Positions 7,008 through 15,005 of a stretch of 32,138 bases of DNA are shown here, piece by piece; position 1 is the first letter of the stretch, and each line of letters begins with the position of its first letter. The stretch covers positions 1-32,138 of the forward strand of contig JAFWLS010000015.1 in NCBI GenBank assembly GCA_017514045.1. The letters run 5' to 3'. The DNA comes from Candidatus Saccharimonadota bacterium. GTDB lineage: Bacteria > Patescibacteriota > Saccharimonadia > Saccharimonadales > Saccharimonadaceae. The notes beneath the pieces are model-generated. The model searched no databases and was not told the origin of the DNA. It saw only the letters and a list, made by a program, of their open reading frames with translations. Both the position numbers and the translations under genes were made by a program.

Positions 7008-7036
7008 ATTATACCAATTTTCATCGCTAATGTCAA
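7008..7036 (-). promoter_or_regulatory. Perfect consensus promoter of the 6318-6974 gene
   Basis: TTGACA, 17-bp spacer ending TGG, TATAAT, on the minus strand. It overlaps the proposed promoter region of the plus-strand RNA gene, so the two could interfere. Confidence 0.9.
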
Positions 7037-7045
7037 GTATTATAT

Positions 7046-7256
7046 GCGAAAGCATCTAATTCCCTTTTCGCGACGGGAGTTTCGCCGCGATCGTGAAAAT
7101 AACCTTAATAGCCTATTTCTTCCGTGCGGAGACAAGCTCGTACTCAGAAATGGTATCAAGGTTATTTTTACTGTCGGTCTCAACTCTTTATTGTCGCGAG
7201 AAAGAGAATTAGCTGCTTTCCTCTCAGTAAAGAAACGCCCCACGTTGGTGGGGCTG
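7046..7256 (+). ncRNA. Rod-shaped structured RNA, 6S-like candidate
   Basis: A long interrupted inverted repeat. The closing stem pairs 7048-7074 with 7193-7220 (GAAAGC, CTAATTC, CTTT and CGCGAC blocks all pair, with isolated mismatches). An unpaired region of about 20 nt on each side follows. An upper stem then pairs 7096-7106 (AAAATAACCTT) with 7158-7168 (AAGGTTATTTT), and smaller stems continue to a loop near ACAAG. Closing stem, large central bubble and long apical hairpin in about 175 nt is the shape of 6S RNA, which mimics an open promoter and binds RNA polymerase. A plus-strand -10 (TATTAT, 7037-7042) puts the start at the base of the stem, and the terminator at 7237-7254 follows. Strand is not certain: wobble pairs do not discriminate. 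No protein fits the region. Confidence 0.5.
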
Positions 7257-7260
7257 TTTC
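7237..7260. terminator. Bidirectional terminator between rpsI and the RNA locus
   Basis: GCCCCAC-gttg-GTGGGGC; minus strand continues GTTTCTTT after rpsI, plus strand continues TGTTTCTATT. Confidence 0.8.
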
Positions 7261-7262
7261 TA

Positions 7263-7661
7263 TTAACGCTTACTGAACTGTTCTTTCTTGCGAGCAGAGC
7301 GAAGACCGTATTTCTTCCTCTCCTTTTCGCGTGGATCGCGTTTGACGAATCCAGCTTTTTTGAGGACAGGGCGAAGATCTGGAGCTTCGATTTGCAGAGC
7401 TTTAGAAATAGCTAGTTTGATAGCGTCGACTTGGCCGGCAAGACCACCACCGATCACGCGTACAGAAATGTCGTACTCTTTTTGCTTCTGAGTGAGAGCA
7501 AGCGGATCAGTGATTTCAGCGAGCATACTCTTGTTACCAGAGAAGTATTCAAGAGCTGGTTTGCCGTTGATGGTGATTTCGCCTTTGCCTTTGTAAAGAC
7601 GGGCGCGGGCGGAAGCAGCTTTGCGGCGACCGAGGCCATAGATGTATTTCTTATCAGCCAT
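7263..7661 (-). CDS. rpsI: 30S ribosomal protein S9
   Basis: A 132-residue protein of the usual length. It has the N-terminal YIYGLGRRKAASARARLY, central RVIGGGLAGQVDAIKLAISKAL, and the conserved extended basic tail ending SKR that reaches the P-site tRNA in the 30S subunit. The start codon overlaps the rplM stop (TAATG), so translation is probably coupled. It is the last gene of the infA-to-rpsI series and is followed by a terminator at 7237. Confidence 0.97.
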   Translation of the reverse strand: MADKKYIYGLGRRKAASARARLYKGKGEITINGKPALEYFSGNKSMLAEITDPLALTQKQKEYDISVRVIGGGLAGQVDAIKLAISKALQIEAPDLRPVLKKAGFVKRDPREKERKKYGLRSARKKEQFSKR

Positions 7662-8086
7662 TATTTAATCTCCTTTGGGGTTTGTGCTGTATGATCATGC
7701 TCGGCGCCAGCAAAGATGCGGAGGCGACCAAGACGATCGGCAGATAGTTTATTCTTCGGGAGCATTCCCTTGACTGCTTCGCGAATAGCGAGAGACGGGT
7801 CTTTGGCAATGACTTCTTCTAGGCTAAGCTCGGTGAGGCCACCTGGGAAGCCAGAGTGGCGATAGTATTTCTTGTCGCCTAACTTGGTGCCGGTGACTTT
7901 GAGGTCTTTGGCATTGATGACGACGACATAATCACCATTGTCGATGTGAGGAGTAAAGGTAACTTTGCTCTTCCCCATCAATTTGTCGGCAATTTTGACG
8001 GCGAGTTTGCCGAGAGGCATGGTGGAAGCATCAATCAACCACCACTCGCGGGAAATCTCGGAAGATTTCTGAGAATAGGTTTTCAT
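7661..8086 (-). CDS. rplM: 50S ribosomal protein L13
   Basis: A 141-residue protein with family landmarks WWLIDASTMPLGKLA, YYRHSGFPGGL, VKGMLPKNKL and AGAEHDHTAQ. It is an early-assembly 50S protein that binds 23S rRNA. Both ends overlap neighbours by one base (TAATG with rplQ upstream and rpsI downstream). The rplM-rpsI pair follows rplQ, as in many Gram-positive genomes. Confidence 0.97.
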   Translation of the reverse strand: MKTYSQKSSEISREWWLIDASTMPLGKLAVKIADKLMGKSKVTFTPHIDNGDYVVVINAKDLKVTGTKLGDKKYYRHSGFPGGLTELSLEEVIAKDPSLAIREAVKGMLPKNKLSADRLGRLRIFAGAEHDHTAQTPKEIK

Positions 8087-8490
8087 TATTTATCCCCTTT
8101 CTTCTTGTCGGCTTTCTCTTCGACGGTAGTGTCGATGGCGTCGACGAAGGAAATAGTACCCATCTCGGCATGGTCGCCCTTGCGATAACCGGCATGCTCA
8201 ATTTTGAGGTAGCCAGAGTTGCGCTTGATTTGTGGGACGATGACGTCGATAAGGAGGTCAGCGGTCTCGATATCATCAAGGCGGGCAATCACGAGGCGAC
8301 GAGAAGCGAGAGTATTCTTCTTAGCAAGAGTAATTAGCTTCTCGGTATCGCGACGGATTTCCTTAGCGCGAGCTAGGGTAGTAGTGATAGATTGGTATTT
8401 GATCAGGGAGCACATGAGCCCACGAACTAGTGCTGTAGCCTGGTCGGTTTTGCGGCCAAATTTGCGGCCTTTATATCCGTGGCGGTGCAT
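8086..8490 (-). CDS. rplQ: 50S ribosomal protein L17
   Basis: A 134-residue protein with an N-terminal MHRHGYKGRKFGR, conserved ALVRGLMCSLIKYQSI and RNSGYLKIEHAGYRKGDHAEM. A lineage-specific acidic/basic tail follows (about residues 115-134). It lines the region near the 50S exit tunnel. Its start overlaps the rpoA stop (TAATG). Confidence 0.97.
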   Translation of the reverse strand: MHRHGYKGRKFGRKTDQATALVRGLMCSLIKYQSITTTLARAKEIRRDTEKLITLAKKNTLASRRLVIARLDDIETADLLIDVIVPQIKRNSGYLKIEHAGYRKGDHAEMGTISFVDAIDTTVEEKADKKKGDK

Positions 8491-9440
8491 TATTTTCTGA
8501 ACTCCGTTATTTTTTCTTGAACTTCCTCGAGTGCTTTAGTACCGAAACCTTTGAGATCTTTGAGCTGAGCATCGGTGAGACCGATAAGTTGGCTCAAATT
8601 CTTGATCCCGTTATTGGTAAGGGCATTAGCAGTGCGAGCGGAAAGACCTAGCTCCTCGATTGGCAGAAGTAGACCAGTATTGTCTTCTTCGGTATCACAA
8701 CCAGGCACTGGCGCGTTTTCGACCTTGGTCGAGCCAGCAAGAGCTTGGTATTGATTAACTAGAATAGCAGCAGCTTCCTCGAAAGCATCTTTTGGAGTGA
8801 TGGTACCATCGGTGTCGATGGTGAGAGTAAGCTGTTGAAGGTTGGTATCGCGACCGACGCGAGTGTTCTCGACTTTGTAGCGGACGCGAAGGACTGGCGT
8901 AAAGACGGCATCGAGAGCGATCATGTCGCTGTGAATGCGATCTTTGCTGGATTCGTCAATAGTGAGGTAACCACGACCAGTCTCGATGACGAAATTCATC
9001 TTGAGGGTGTAATTTGGATCATCGATGTGGCAGATGACTTGATTTGGGTTACCAAGTTCGACATCGGCTGGAAGTTTGATGTCAGCTGCGGTAACGCGTT
9101 TGTCACCATCTTTTGCGTGTTGTTCGCTACCCTTGATAACAAGGGAAGCTTCAACTGGCGCATCACTATGCGATTTGAGACGAATAGTCTTAAGATTTAG
9201 CATGATGTCGACGACATCTTCACGAATGCCTGGAATAGCGGTGAATTCGTGAGTGGTTCCTTCGATAGAGAAGGAAGTGATGGCGGCACCTTTGATGCTG
9301 GAGAGGAGAACGCGGCGAAGAGAGTTGCCGAGAGTGTTGCCGTATCCGTAGTAAAGAGGGCGGATTACAAATTCAGCACTGTTCTCGCCAAGTTCTTTAA
9401 CTTCTGCAAGCATTGCATCGTTGATAGCTTTTGTTGTCAT
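8490..9440 (-). CDS. rpoA: RNA polymerase alpha subunit
   Basis: A 316-residue protein. The N-terminal dimerisation and assembly domain is about residues 1-235 (FVIRPLYYGYGNTLGNSL; EFTAIPGIREDVVDIML). An acidic linker leads to the C-terminal domain (about 255-312; IEELGLSARTANALTNNGI and LKDLKGFGTKALEEV), which contacts UP elements and activators. The intact C-terminal domain implies UP-element or activator input is possible. It sits between rpsD and rplQ in the alpha operon. Confidence 0.98.
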   Translation of the reverse strand: MTTKAINDAMLAEVKELGENSAEFVIRPLYYGYGNTLGNSLRRVLLSSIKGAAITSFSIEGTTHEFTAIPGIREDVVDIMLNLKTIRLKSHSDAPVEASLVIKGSEQHAKDGDKRVTAADIKLPADVELGNPNQVICHIDDPNYTLKMNFVIETGRGYLTIDESSKDRIHSDMIALDAVFTPVLRVRYKVENTRVGRDTNLQQLTLTIDTDGTITPKDAFEEAAAILVNQYQALAGSTKVENAPVPGCDTEEDNTGLLLPIEELGLSARTANALTNNGIKNLSQLIGLTDAQLKDLKGFGTKALEEVQEKITEFRK

Positions 9441-9459
9441 AGGTTTTCTCTCCTTATCC

Positions 9460-10062
9460 TTAGCGTGAGTAGAACTCGACGATTAATTGTTCGTTAATGC
9501 CCACCTCAGCTTCTTCGCGCTTTGGCAAACCAGTAACTTCGATTTTAAGTTTTTTGGTATCGGCTTTCATCCAGGAAAGTGGCTGGGCCATGCCCTCGAT
9601 AGATTTGAAATAATCTGATTTTTGGGACTTTGGACGTACTTCAAGTACATCACCAGGATTCAAACGAATAGATGGGATGTTGATACGCTTACCGTTTAGG
9701 ATGAAATGTCCGTGGGAGACTAGCTGGCGAGCTTGGCGGCGAGTAGTCGCGAAGCCTGCGCGGTAGACAATATTGTCAGCGCGGCGCTCGAGGAACTGGA
9801 GAAGATTTTCACCAGTAAGTCCTTCAGCGCGAGTAGCTTCTTTCATAAGCTTAGCAAACTGTTTCTCGAGGAGTCCGTACATGCGGCGGACTTTTTGCTT
9901 TTCACGAAGTTGGACGAGGTAGAGGCTTTGGGAACGAGAGCGTTGCCCAGAGTGCTCACCAGGAATTCCGTTTTTCTTGGCCATAACCTTGGCGGACTTT
10001 GGCGCAAGTGCATAACCTTCGCGGCGGCTTTGTTTGACAATTGGAGAATTATCGCGAGCCAT
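9460..10062 (-). CDS. rpsD: 30S ribosomal protein S4
   Basis: A 200-residue primary 16S rRNA-binding protein. The S4 RNA-binding motif is at about residues 95-160 (RADNIVYRAGFATTRRQARQ; VSHGHFILNGKRINIPS). The N-terminal zinc-finger cysteines of some S4 proteins are absent, so it is the zinc-independent form. It starts with one base of overlap with the rpsK stop. Confidence 0.97.
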   Translation of the reverse strand: MARDNSPIVKQSRREGYALAPKSAKVMAKKNGIPGEHSGQRSRSQSLYLVQLREKQKVRRMYGLLEKQFAKLMKEATRAEGLTGENLLQFLERRADNIVYRAGFATTRRQARQLVSHGHFILNGKRINIPSIRLNPGDVLEVRPKSQKSDYFKSIEGMAQPLSWMKADTKKLKIEVTGLPKREEAEVGINEQLIVEFYSR

Positions 10063-10502
10063 TACGGTTTCCTTTCTCCCTTAGGTCGCACACCACCGTG
10101 AGCGATTGGGGTTATATCAGTGATACTGTTGATTTTGATGCCGAGAGAGCTGACGGCGCGAATGGCGCTGTCGCGGCCGAGGCCGATACCCTTAACGAAA
10201 ACGTCGACGGAAGAAAGACCATGATCTTTCTTTGCAATGTCGAGAGCTTTTTCGGCGGCAATTTGTGCAGCGTAGGCAGTGCCCTTCTTGGAGCCACGGA
10301 AACCGTTGGCACCGGCACTAGAACTCGTAAGGATTTCGCCTTTGTTGTCGCTGACGCTGATAATAGTATTGTTGAAGGTTGCTTGGATATGGACTTGGCC
10401 AGATTGGACAATTCTTTTACCCTTTTTAGCCTTCGACTTGGTGGTAGTGGCTTGAGCTTCTGCCACAGGAGCTTCGATTGGGTTTTTAACTTCTTCAGAC
10501 AT
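10062..10502 (-). CDS. rpsK: 30S ribosomal protein S11
   Basis: A 146-residue protein. The core begins at about residue 30 (RIVQSGQVHIQATFNNTII) and carries SSAGANGFRGSKKGTAYAAQ and the C-terminal ITPIAHGGVRPKGERK. A Lys/Ala-rich N-terminal extension of about 28 residues precedes the core. It forms part of the 30S platform near the mRNA exit. Confidence 0.97.
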   Translation of the reverse strand: MSEEVKNPIEAPVAEAQATTTKSKAKKGKRIVQSGQVHIQATFNNTIISVSDNKGEILTSSSAGANGFRGSKKGTAYAAQIAAEKALDIAKKDHGLSSVDVFVKGIGLGRDSAIRAVSSLGIKINSITDITPIAHGGVRPKGERKP

Positions 10503-10511
10503 AATCTACTC

Positions 10512-10898
10512 CTAAGTTTTGCTCGCTGCTTTAGGTTGCGTTCCACCGACAGCAATAGCTTTACCCTTGCGAGTACGCGCGTTCGTGCGGGTACGCTGAC
10601 CGTTCACCGGAAGACCGGCTTTGTGGCGCAAACCTTTGTAAGAATTAATGTCTTTAAGACGTTTGATATTGTTGGTCACGAGGCGTTTCAAATCACCCTC
10701 AACAGAATACTTCGTAGCGATAATATCGTTGAGTTTTTGTTCTTCAGCCTCGGTGAGATCTTTCACCCGAGTGGTAGGCGCAATCTTCGCCTCCGCAAGG
10801 ATGGCTTTGGAGGTTGTCGGTCCTATACCGTAGATGTAAGTCAGAGCGGTTTCGACTTGCTTCTCGGAAGGGATGACAACGCTAGCAATTCGTGCCAT
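10512..10898 (-). CDS. rpsM: 30S ribosomal protein S13
   Basis: A 128-residue head protein. It has the helix-two-turn-helix core ([17 protein letters not shown]), the [20 protein letters not shown] block and [10 protein letters not shown] in the basic tail that touches tRNA. It begins 2 nt after the rpmJ stop. Confidence 0.97.
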   Translation of the reverse strand: MARIASVVIPSEKQVETALTYIYGIGPTTSKAILAEAKIAPTTRVKDLTEAEEQKLNDIIATKYSVEGDLKRLVTNNIKRLKDINSYKGLRHKAGLPVNGQRTRTNARTRKGKAIAVGGTQPKAASKT

Positions 10899-10900
10899 GC

Positions 10901-11017
10901 TTAACCCTGCCTTTGTTTATTCTTAGGTTTTTTCTTGTTGATAACACGTAGTACACCTTTGCGGCGAACAATAATGTCATCTGGGGAGATTTTTTTAACA
11001 CTGGCGCGTACTTTCAT
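10901..11017 (-). CDS. rpmJ: 50S ribosomal protein L36, cysteine-free form
   Basis: A 38-residue protein: [14 protein letters not shown] at the start, [17 protein letters not shown] at the end. The family normally carries a C-x2-C...C-x4-H zinc site. Here the cysteines are replaced (KKISPDD where the first pair would lie; INKKKPKNK where the third lies), so it cannot bind zinc that way. AAGGAA lies upstream. It lies between infA and rpsM, the usual place. Confidence 0.95.
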   Translation of the reverse strand: MKVRASVKKISPDDIIVRRKGVLRVINKKKPKNKQRQG

Positions 11018-11079
11018 AGTGTAAAAAATTCCTTTCTTTAAGGTTTATATATGTAATTCTCGCCCCGTGTAAGCGCGAG

Positions 11080-11298
11080 TTACCGGCGGAAGCTGATTCT
11101 GCCCTTTGTAAGATCGTAAGGGGTTAACTCAACATCGACCGTATCACCAGGCACAAGGCGGATAAAGTTTTTGCGCATTTTACCGCTCATGTGCGCAATG
11201 ATAATATGACCATTCTCAAGCTCTACCCGAAATTGGGCATTAGGCAACGCCTCAACGACCTTGCCTGTGAGTTTAATCACTTCTTTCTGACTAGCCAT
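11080..11298 (-). CDS. infA: Translation initiation factor IF-1
   Basis: A 72-residue OB-fold protein, typical length. It has [37 protein letters not shown] and the closing [10 protein letters not shown]. It binds the 30S A site during initiation. The promoter at 11312-11340 places the -10 only 13 nt before the ATG, and no Shine-Dalgarno is visible, so the message may be almost leaderless. It heads the series that runs through to rpsI. Confidence 0.97.
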   Translation of the reverse strand: MASQKEVIKLTGKVVEALPNAQFRVELENGHIIIAHMSGKMRKNFIRLVPGDTVDVELTPYDLTKGRISFRR

Positions 11299-11311
11299 AA
11301 ATTACTAGAAC

Positions 11312-11340
11312 ATCATATCAAAAAAAATGGAAATAGTCAA
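11312..11340 (-). promoter_or_regulatory. Promoter of infA
   Basis: TTGACT, 17-bp spacer, TATGAT on the minus strand, in the gap after the sortase gene. This implies that the infA-to-rpsI series is an independent transcription unit. Confidence 0.8.
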
Positions 11341-11353
11341 CAGTTTTTATCTA

Positions 11354-12124
11354 TTATTTTACTAAAACAGCATGAGTGAATTGTCGATGGTCGTAGGTTT
11401 GGTAAGTTTGATTCCATCCGCCGATACAAGAGATGAGAGTGATAGCTTCAGAGCCAGGTACGGGAGAGACAAACGCCTTTGACATGTACTGATCCGCTTC
11501 TGCCAGCGGAACATTCTTATTCTCTACGACTTGATAAGTAAATTTTTCGCCGTCGCCGCGCTCAATAACGATTAAATCACCAGGATATAGCTGATTGAGA
11601 TATTTAAAGATACCCGCAACGCCTGGGCCACCATTGTGCCCGTCGATAACCATTACTCCGCCAGTACCGGGTTTATCAGAACGATTGTACCATCCGGCAT
11701 CAAAAATGTTATATGGAGTATCGATAGCTCCGTCTTTGGTTAGACCCATGGAAAGAACACGCGCATTATGGATACCAAGCTTTTCTATAGAAAGATATCT
11801 TGGTTCGTCCGGAGCGACAATATGCTCAGCGCGTTGGGTTTCGGTGACTTCAGTTTCATCTACTTCGATAGTTTCAGTGACAGCATCCGGATCGACATTA
11901 ATGATTGGGGCGCGTTCACTGCCCTCCTTTTCGCTATAATAACTGTATTCCCAAATAGCTGTCTTGATACAGAATAAAGCCAGCGCGCCTAGTATTAGGG
12001 CTAGGATTATATTGCCGACAATAGTTTTGGTATGGTTGAGTTTAAGATCAGGACTATCAAAAGACTTATCGTCTAATCTAGGCTCAATGTTTTGGCGTTT
12101 CGATTTTTTACTATTTTTTTTCAT
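11354..12124 (-). CDS. Sortase (class uncertain)
   Basis: A 256-residue membrane-anchored transpeptidase. It has a basic N-terminus, a transmembrane helix at about residues 35-55, an acidic linker, then the sortase beta-barrel. Catalytic residues are visible: His163 (VIDGHNGG), Cys233 (TLISCIGG) and Arg247 (YDHRQF). It would attach surface proteins or pilins to a cell-wall acceptor; no LPxTG-type substrate was seen in this window. It starts 15 nt after secY and is probably co-transcribed, linking export and anchoring. The class (E/F-like) is not resolved by eye. Confidence 0.9.
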   Translation of the reverse strand: MKKNSKKSKRQNIEPRLDDKSFDSPDLKLNHTKTIVGNIILALILGALALFCIKTAIWEYSYYSEKEGSERAPIINVDPDAVTETIEVDETEVTETQRAEHIVAPDEPRYLSIEKLGIHNARVLSMGLTKDGAIDTPYNIFDAGWYNRSDKPGTGGVMVIDGHNGGPGVAGIFKYLNQLYPGDLIVIERGDGEKFTYQVVENKNVPLAEADQYMSKAFVSPVPGSEAITLISCIGGWNQTYQTYDHRQFTHAVLVK

Positions 12125-12139
12125 GCCACCCTTTCAAAC

Positions 12140-13624
12140 TTAATTTGCTGCCGCCTTAGCCTTGGTTTTCTTGATGCGTTTGAGAAGCTTGCGTTTGGGG
12201 GCTTCTTTGCCGTAGTCGTCGTAGGTGACCATGAGTGCGCGCGAATCAATGGCGCGGAGATTTTCAAGCGAAATAGTGACAATGAGGAGAAGTCCGGTGC
12301 CAGAAATGGAAAGACCGGCAGGGACGCCTTGTAGGACTATGAAAATGTAGTCCGTAATAAATGGCAGCATGGCAACAAAACCTAGAGAAAGAGCTCCGAA
12401 GAGATTGAGTCGTCTGACGATTCTTTCCAAATAGTCGGCAGTTTGAAGACCTGGACGAACGCCTTCAATGAAGCCACCTTGTTTCTGAAGATTGTCGGCG
12501 ATTTCTTTGGTATTGAAGTTGACGCTAGAATAGAAGTAGGTGAACATGACGATGAGTAGGAAGAGGGCGACCGGATAAATGAACCATTTCCAAGTGATGC
12601 CTAGAGGATAAAGTTCGGCGAAGTTGTTGGCGTTTGGCGCGGTGAAGATGGATACAAGTTGTTGTCCGAGGGTAGAATCAGCGTTGTTTGTAAGGATAAC
12701 TTGACCAATAAGGGCCGGAAGCGAGAGGAAAGCCGTAGCGAAAATAACTGGGATGACGCCAGCAGAGATGAGTTTGAGCGGCAAGATCGAACGAATGTCG
12801 CCATAGGCAGAATTGCCATGGACGCGCTTGGCATAGTTAATAGTCAGAACGCGCTGTGCTTCGTTTAATTTTGTGAGGAAGTAGATAACGACAATAATGG
12901 CAATGACGAACCCTAAGGTTATCCAGAAAGTCGTAGGGTTGACCGGAAGGTTAAACCAGCCGAAGAGGCTTAATGTTCCCTGCTCGGTATTGGTGAGATT
13001 GGTCCAGAAAGTAGCAAGTGTCTGCGGAAGAGACGAGACGATTGATGCAAGAATGAGTGTGGAGATACCGTTGCCGATTCCCTGTTCGGTCATAAGTTCG
13101 CCGAGCCACATGAGGATTATAGAGCCTGCAACCATGGAAATAATAGCTATGGTCCATTGCATGGCAGTAAGATCTGGAGTGATGGCAGTAGCTGAGGCTA
13201 GGACATTTTGGTTAAGAATATAAATATAGGCAACGGATTGGATAATAGCCAGAGGTACGGCTAACATGCGAGTCCATTGATTGATTTTCTTGCGGCCGAC
13301 TTCGCCATCTTCAGAGATTTCTTCGAGTGACGGAATAGCCTTAGTAAGAAGTTGAATGACGATTGATGCGGTGATGTATGGTGAGATACCTACGAGAATG
13401 ATAGAGAAGTTGGTTAGGCCACCACCGGATATCATGTTGATGAAAGAGCCAAAGTTAGTCGAGTTAATGAGATTGTGTACGGCTTCGCGGAAAGTGTTTA
13501 CTTCGCCGAGCGGCAAAGGAATATGCGCAAGAAAGCGATAGACGAACAAAATACCAACAATGATTAGGAATTTCTTCAGCATATCTTTGTTCTTTAGAGA
13601 TTTGAAAATAGTTTTGAAATGCAT
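12140..13624 (-). CDS. secY: Preprotein translocase subunit SecY
   Basis: A 494-residue protein with ten hydrophobic segments. Family landmarks include YRFLAHIPLPLGEVN near the start, MISGGGLTNFSIILVGISPYITASI (plug and TM2 region) and GFIEGVRPGLQTADYL in the cytoplasmic loop. The ATG at 13624, with GAGG six nt before it, is preferred over an in-frame TTG four codons upstream. An intrinsic terminator separates it from rplO, so it has its own transcription start. No adk or map gene follows; sortase does. Confidence 0.96.
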   Translation of the reverse strand: MHFKTIFKSLKNKDMLKKFLIIVGILFVYRFLAHIPLPLGEVNTFREAVHNLINSTNFGSFINMISGGGLTNFSIILVGISPYITASIVIQLLTKAIPSLEEISEDGEVGRKKINQWTRMLAVPLAIIQSVAYIYILNQNVLASATAITPDLTAMQWTIAIISMVAGSIILMWLGELMTEQGIGNGISTLILASIVSSLPQTLATFWTNLTNTEQGTLSLFGWFNLPVNPTTFWITLGFVIAIIVVIYFLTKLNEAQRVLTINYAKRVHGNSAYGDIRSILPLKLISAGVIPVIFATAFLSLPALIGQVILTNNADSTLGQQLVSIFTAPNANNFAELYPLGITWKWFIYPVALFLLIVMFTYFYSSVNFNTKEIADNLQKQGGFIEGVRPGLQTADYLERIVRRLNLFGALSLGFVAMLPFITDYIFIVLQGVPAGLSISGTGLLLIVTISLENLRAIDSRALMVTYDDYGKEAPKRKLLKRIKKTKAKAAAN

Positions 13625-13675
13625 CGTGGACCTCAACTAGAATTTACTCTATCTAATATAACATATATTTCCCAA

Positions 13676-13704
13676 AAAAATAACCCCTAAGTGGGGTTAT
13701 TTTC
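13676..13704 (-). terminator. Terminator between rplO and secY
   Basis: Symmetrical AATAACCCC-taagt-GGGGTTATT stem followed by a T-run on the minus strand, ending the rplF-rplO unit. Confidence 0.85.
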
Positions 13705-13723
13705 TTGCATATATTATATATGA

Positions 13724-14188
13724 CTATTTGTCTTCTTTTTTGGCGCGCATCGGTACAGCAACTTTTTTGAAGCTTCCACCGGCTTTTTTGATGGCCTCAA
13801 TGGCGGATTTGCTAGCAAATTGAGTTTCGAGGGCGATATTTGATTTGAATTCGCCACGAGAGATGACTTTGACCTTGACGTATGGGCTAGAAATGAAGCT
13901 TTTTTCGGCGAGGACAAAGTTGTCGATGTTGCCTTTTAGACCATTAAGGGTATCGGTGTAGACTACCTCAGCTTTACTGTGTAAGGTCTTGAAACCTTTG
14001 AGCTTTGGAATAGCCTGCATGATAGCGCGTTGACCGCCCATGAATCCGGCTGGCATCTTACGATGGCCAGTGCGGGCTTTTTGGCCTTTGGTGCCACGAC
14101 CGGCGGTCTTACCTTGGCCGGCAGAGATACCGCGACCCTTACGGGATGGACGAGTATTCTTATTTACAGTTAGTTCATTATACTTCAT
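13724..14188 (-). CDS. rplO: 50S ribosomal protein L15
   Basis: A 154-residue protein with the Gly/Lys-rich N-terminus (GRGISAGQGKTAGRGTKGQ), MPAGFMGGQ and the C-terminal AIEAIKKAGGS. It starts almost directly after the rpsE stop. rpmD (L30), which normally lies between rpsE and rplO, is absent, as is general in CPR bacteria. Confidence 0.96.
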   Translation of the reverse strand: MKYNELTVNKNTRPSRKGRGISAGQGKTAGRGTKGQKARTGHRKMPAGFMGGQRAIMQAIPKLKGFKTLHSKAEVVYTDTLNGLKGNIDNFVLAEKSFISSPYVKVKVISRGEFKSNIALETQFASKSAIEAIKKAGGSFKKVAVPMRAKKEDK

Positions 14189-14190
14189 GA

Positions 14191-15003
14191 TTATTTCTCC
14201 TTCTTTGCCGCAGCTTTTTTGGCAACGGTTTTCTTAGGAGCTGCTTTGGTAGCTTTGGAAGCTGTAGTTTTCTTAGCGGCTGGCTTTTTGGCCGGGGCTT
14301 TGGCAGCTGGCTCGTCTGCTACTTTTTCGGTCTTAGGAGCGGCTGGCTTCACTGCTTTAGATTCGGTTTTGACAGCCTTAGGCTCACTAGCTTTAAGAGC
14401 GGTAGTAGTCCACTCTTTGCGTGGGGTCTGTTGGCGGAGACCTTCTAGAACGGCATAGGCGATATTGACTTTGTTCGTGGAGCCGAGGCTTTTAGAGATC
14501 AAGTTTTTGACGCCTGTGAGGCCGATAATAGAACGGACGACACCACCAGCGATAATACCGGTACCAGGAGCGGCTGGCTTCATGAGAACATTGGCGCCAG
14601 TAACTTTGGTTTCGACTTCGTGGCAGAGTGTTTCGCCATCCATGTGGAAGGTGACCATGTTTTTCTTGGCTTTGGTGGTAGCTTTTTGAACAGCGGAAGT
14701 AACGTCATTGCCTTTGGCGACGGCGACACCGATTTTGTTCTTGTGATTACCAACAGCTACGAGAGCTTTGAAGCGCATGCGGCGACCGCCAGCAACTGTA
14801 CGAGAAACACGATAAATATGAATCGTGGTCTCATCGAATTCCTTTGGTGCGTCGTTAGCGCGAACGCGGTCACGGCGGTTGCTACGATTCATACGGCGAC
14901 CAGAAATGTCGCGAACTTGTCGGGTAGCGGCCATTTTGTCGCTCATTTTGAGCGTGCCGGACTGGTTGATGACTTTGGCTTTGTTGTCTTTAGATTCGGG
15001 CAT
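14191..15003 (-). CDS. rpsE: 30S ribosomal protein S5 with long Ala/Lys/Pro tail
   Basis: A 270-residue protein, about 100 longer than usual. The S5 core spans about residues 55-200 (IHIYRVSRTVAGGRRMRFKA; GNDVTSAVQKATTKAKKNM; PAAPGTGIIAGGVVRSI). The last 70 or so residues are low-complexity, rich in Ala, Lys and Pro (AAKAPAKKPAAKK), resembling histone H1-like tails. The N-terminal extension of about 50 residues is also basic. The start overlaps the region just after the rplR stop. Confidence 0.96.
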   Translation of the reverse strand: MPESKDNKAKVINQSGTLKMSDKMAATRQVRDISGRRMNRSNRRDRVRANDAPKEFDETTIHIYRVSRTVAGGRRMRFKALVAVGNHKNKIGVAVAKGNDVTSAVQKATTKAKKNMVTFHMDGETLCHEVETKVTGANVLMKPAAPGTGIIAGGVVRSIIGLTGVKNLISKSLGSTNKVNIAYAVLEGLRQQTPRKEWTTTALKASEPKAVKTESKAVKPAAPKTEKVADEPAAKAPAKKPAAKKTTASKATKAAPKKTVAKKAAAKKEK

Positions 15004-15005
15004 AA

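Noticed and set aside
7046-7220. The long inverted repeat as a MITE or small transposon
   Set aside because: The arms are interrupted by a regular bubble and an inner stem, no target-site duplication is visible, and a promoter and terminator frame it; an RNA gene fits better, though this is not proven.
7044-7415. Plus-strand 123-codon frame across the structured RNA and the rpsI 3' end
   Set aside because: Its sequence is the by-product of inverted-repeat arms and the antisense of rpsI; no start signals.
10041-10904. 287-codon plus-strand open frame opposite rpsK and rpsM
   Set aside because: The opposite strand encodes clear S11 and S13; the plus frame has no family resemblance or start signals.
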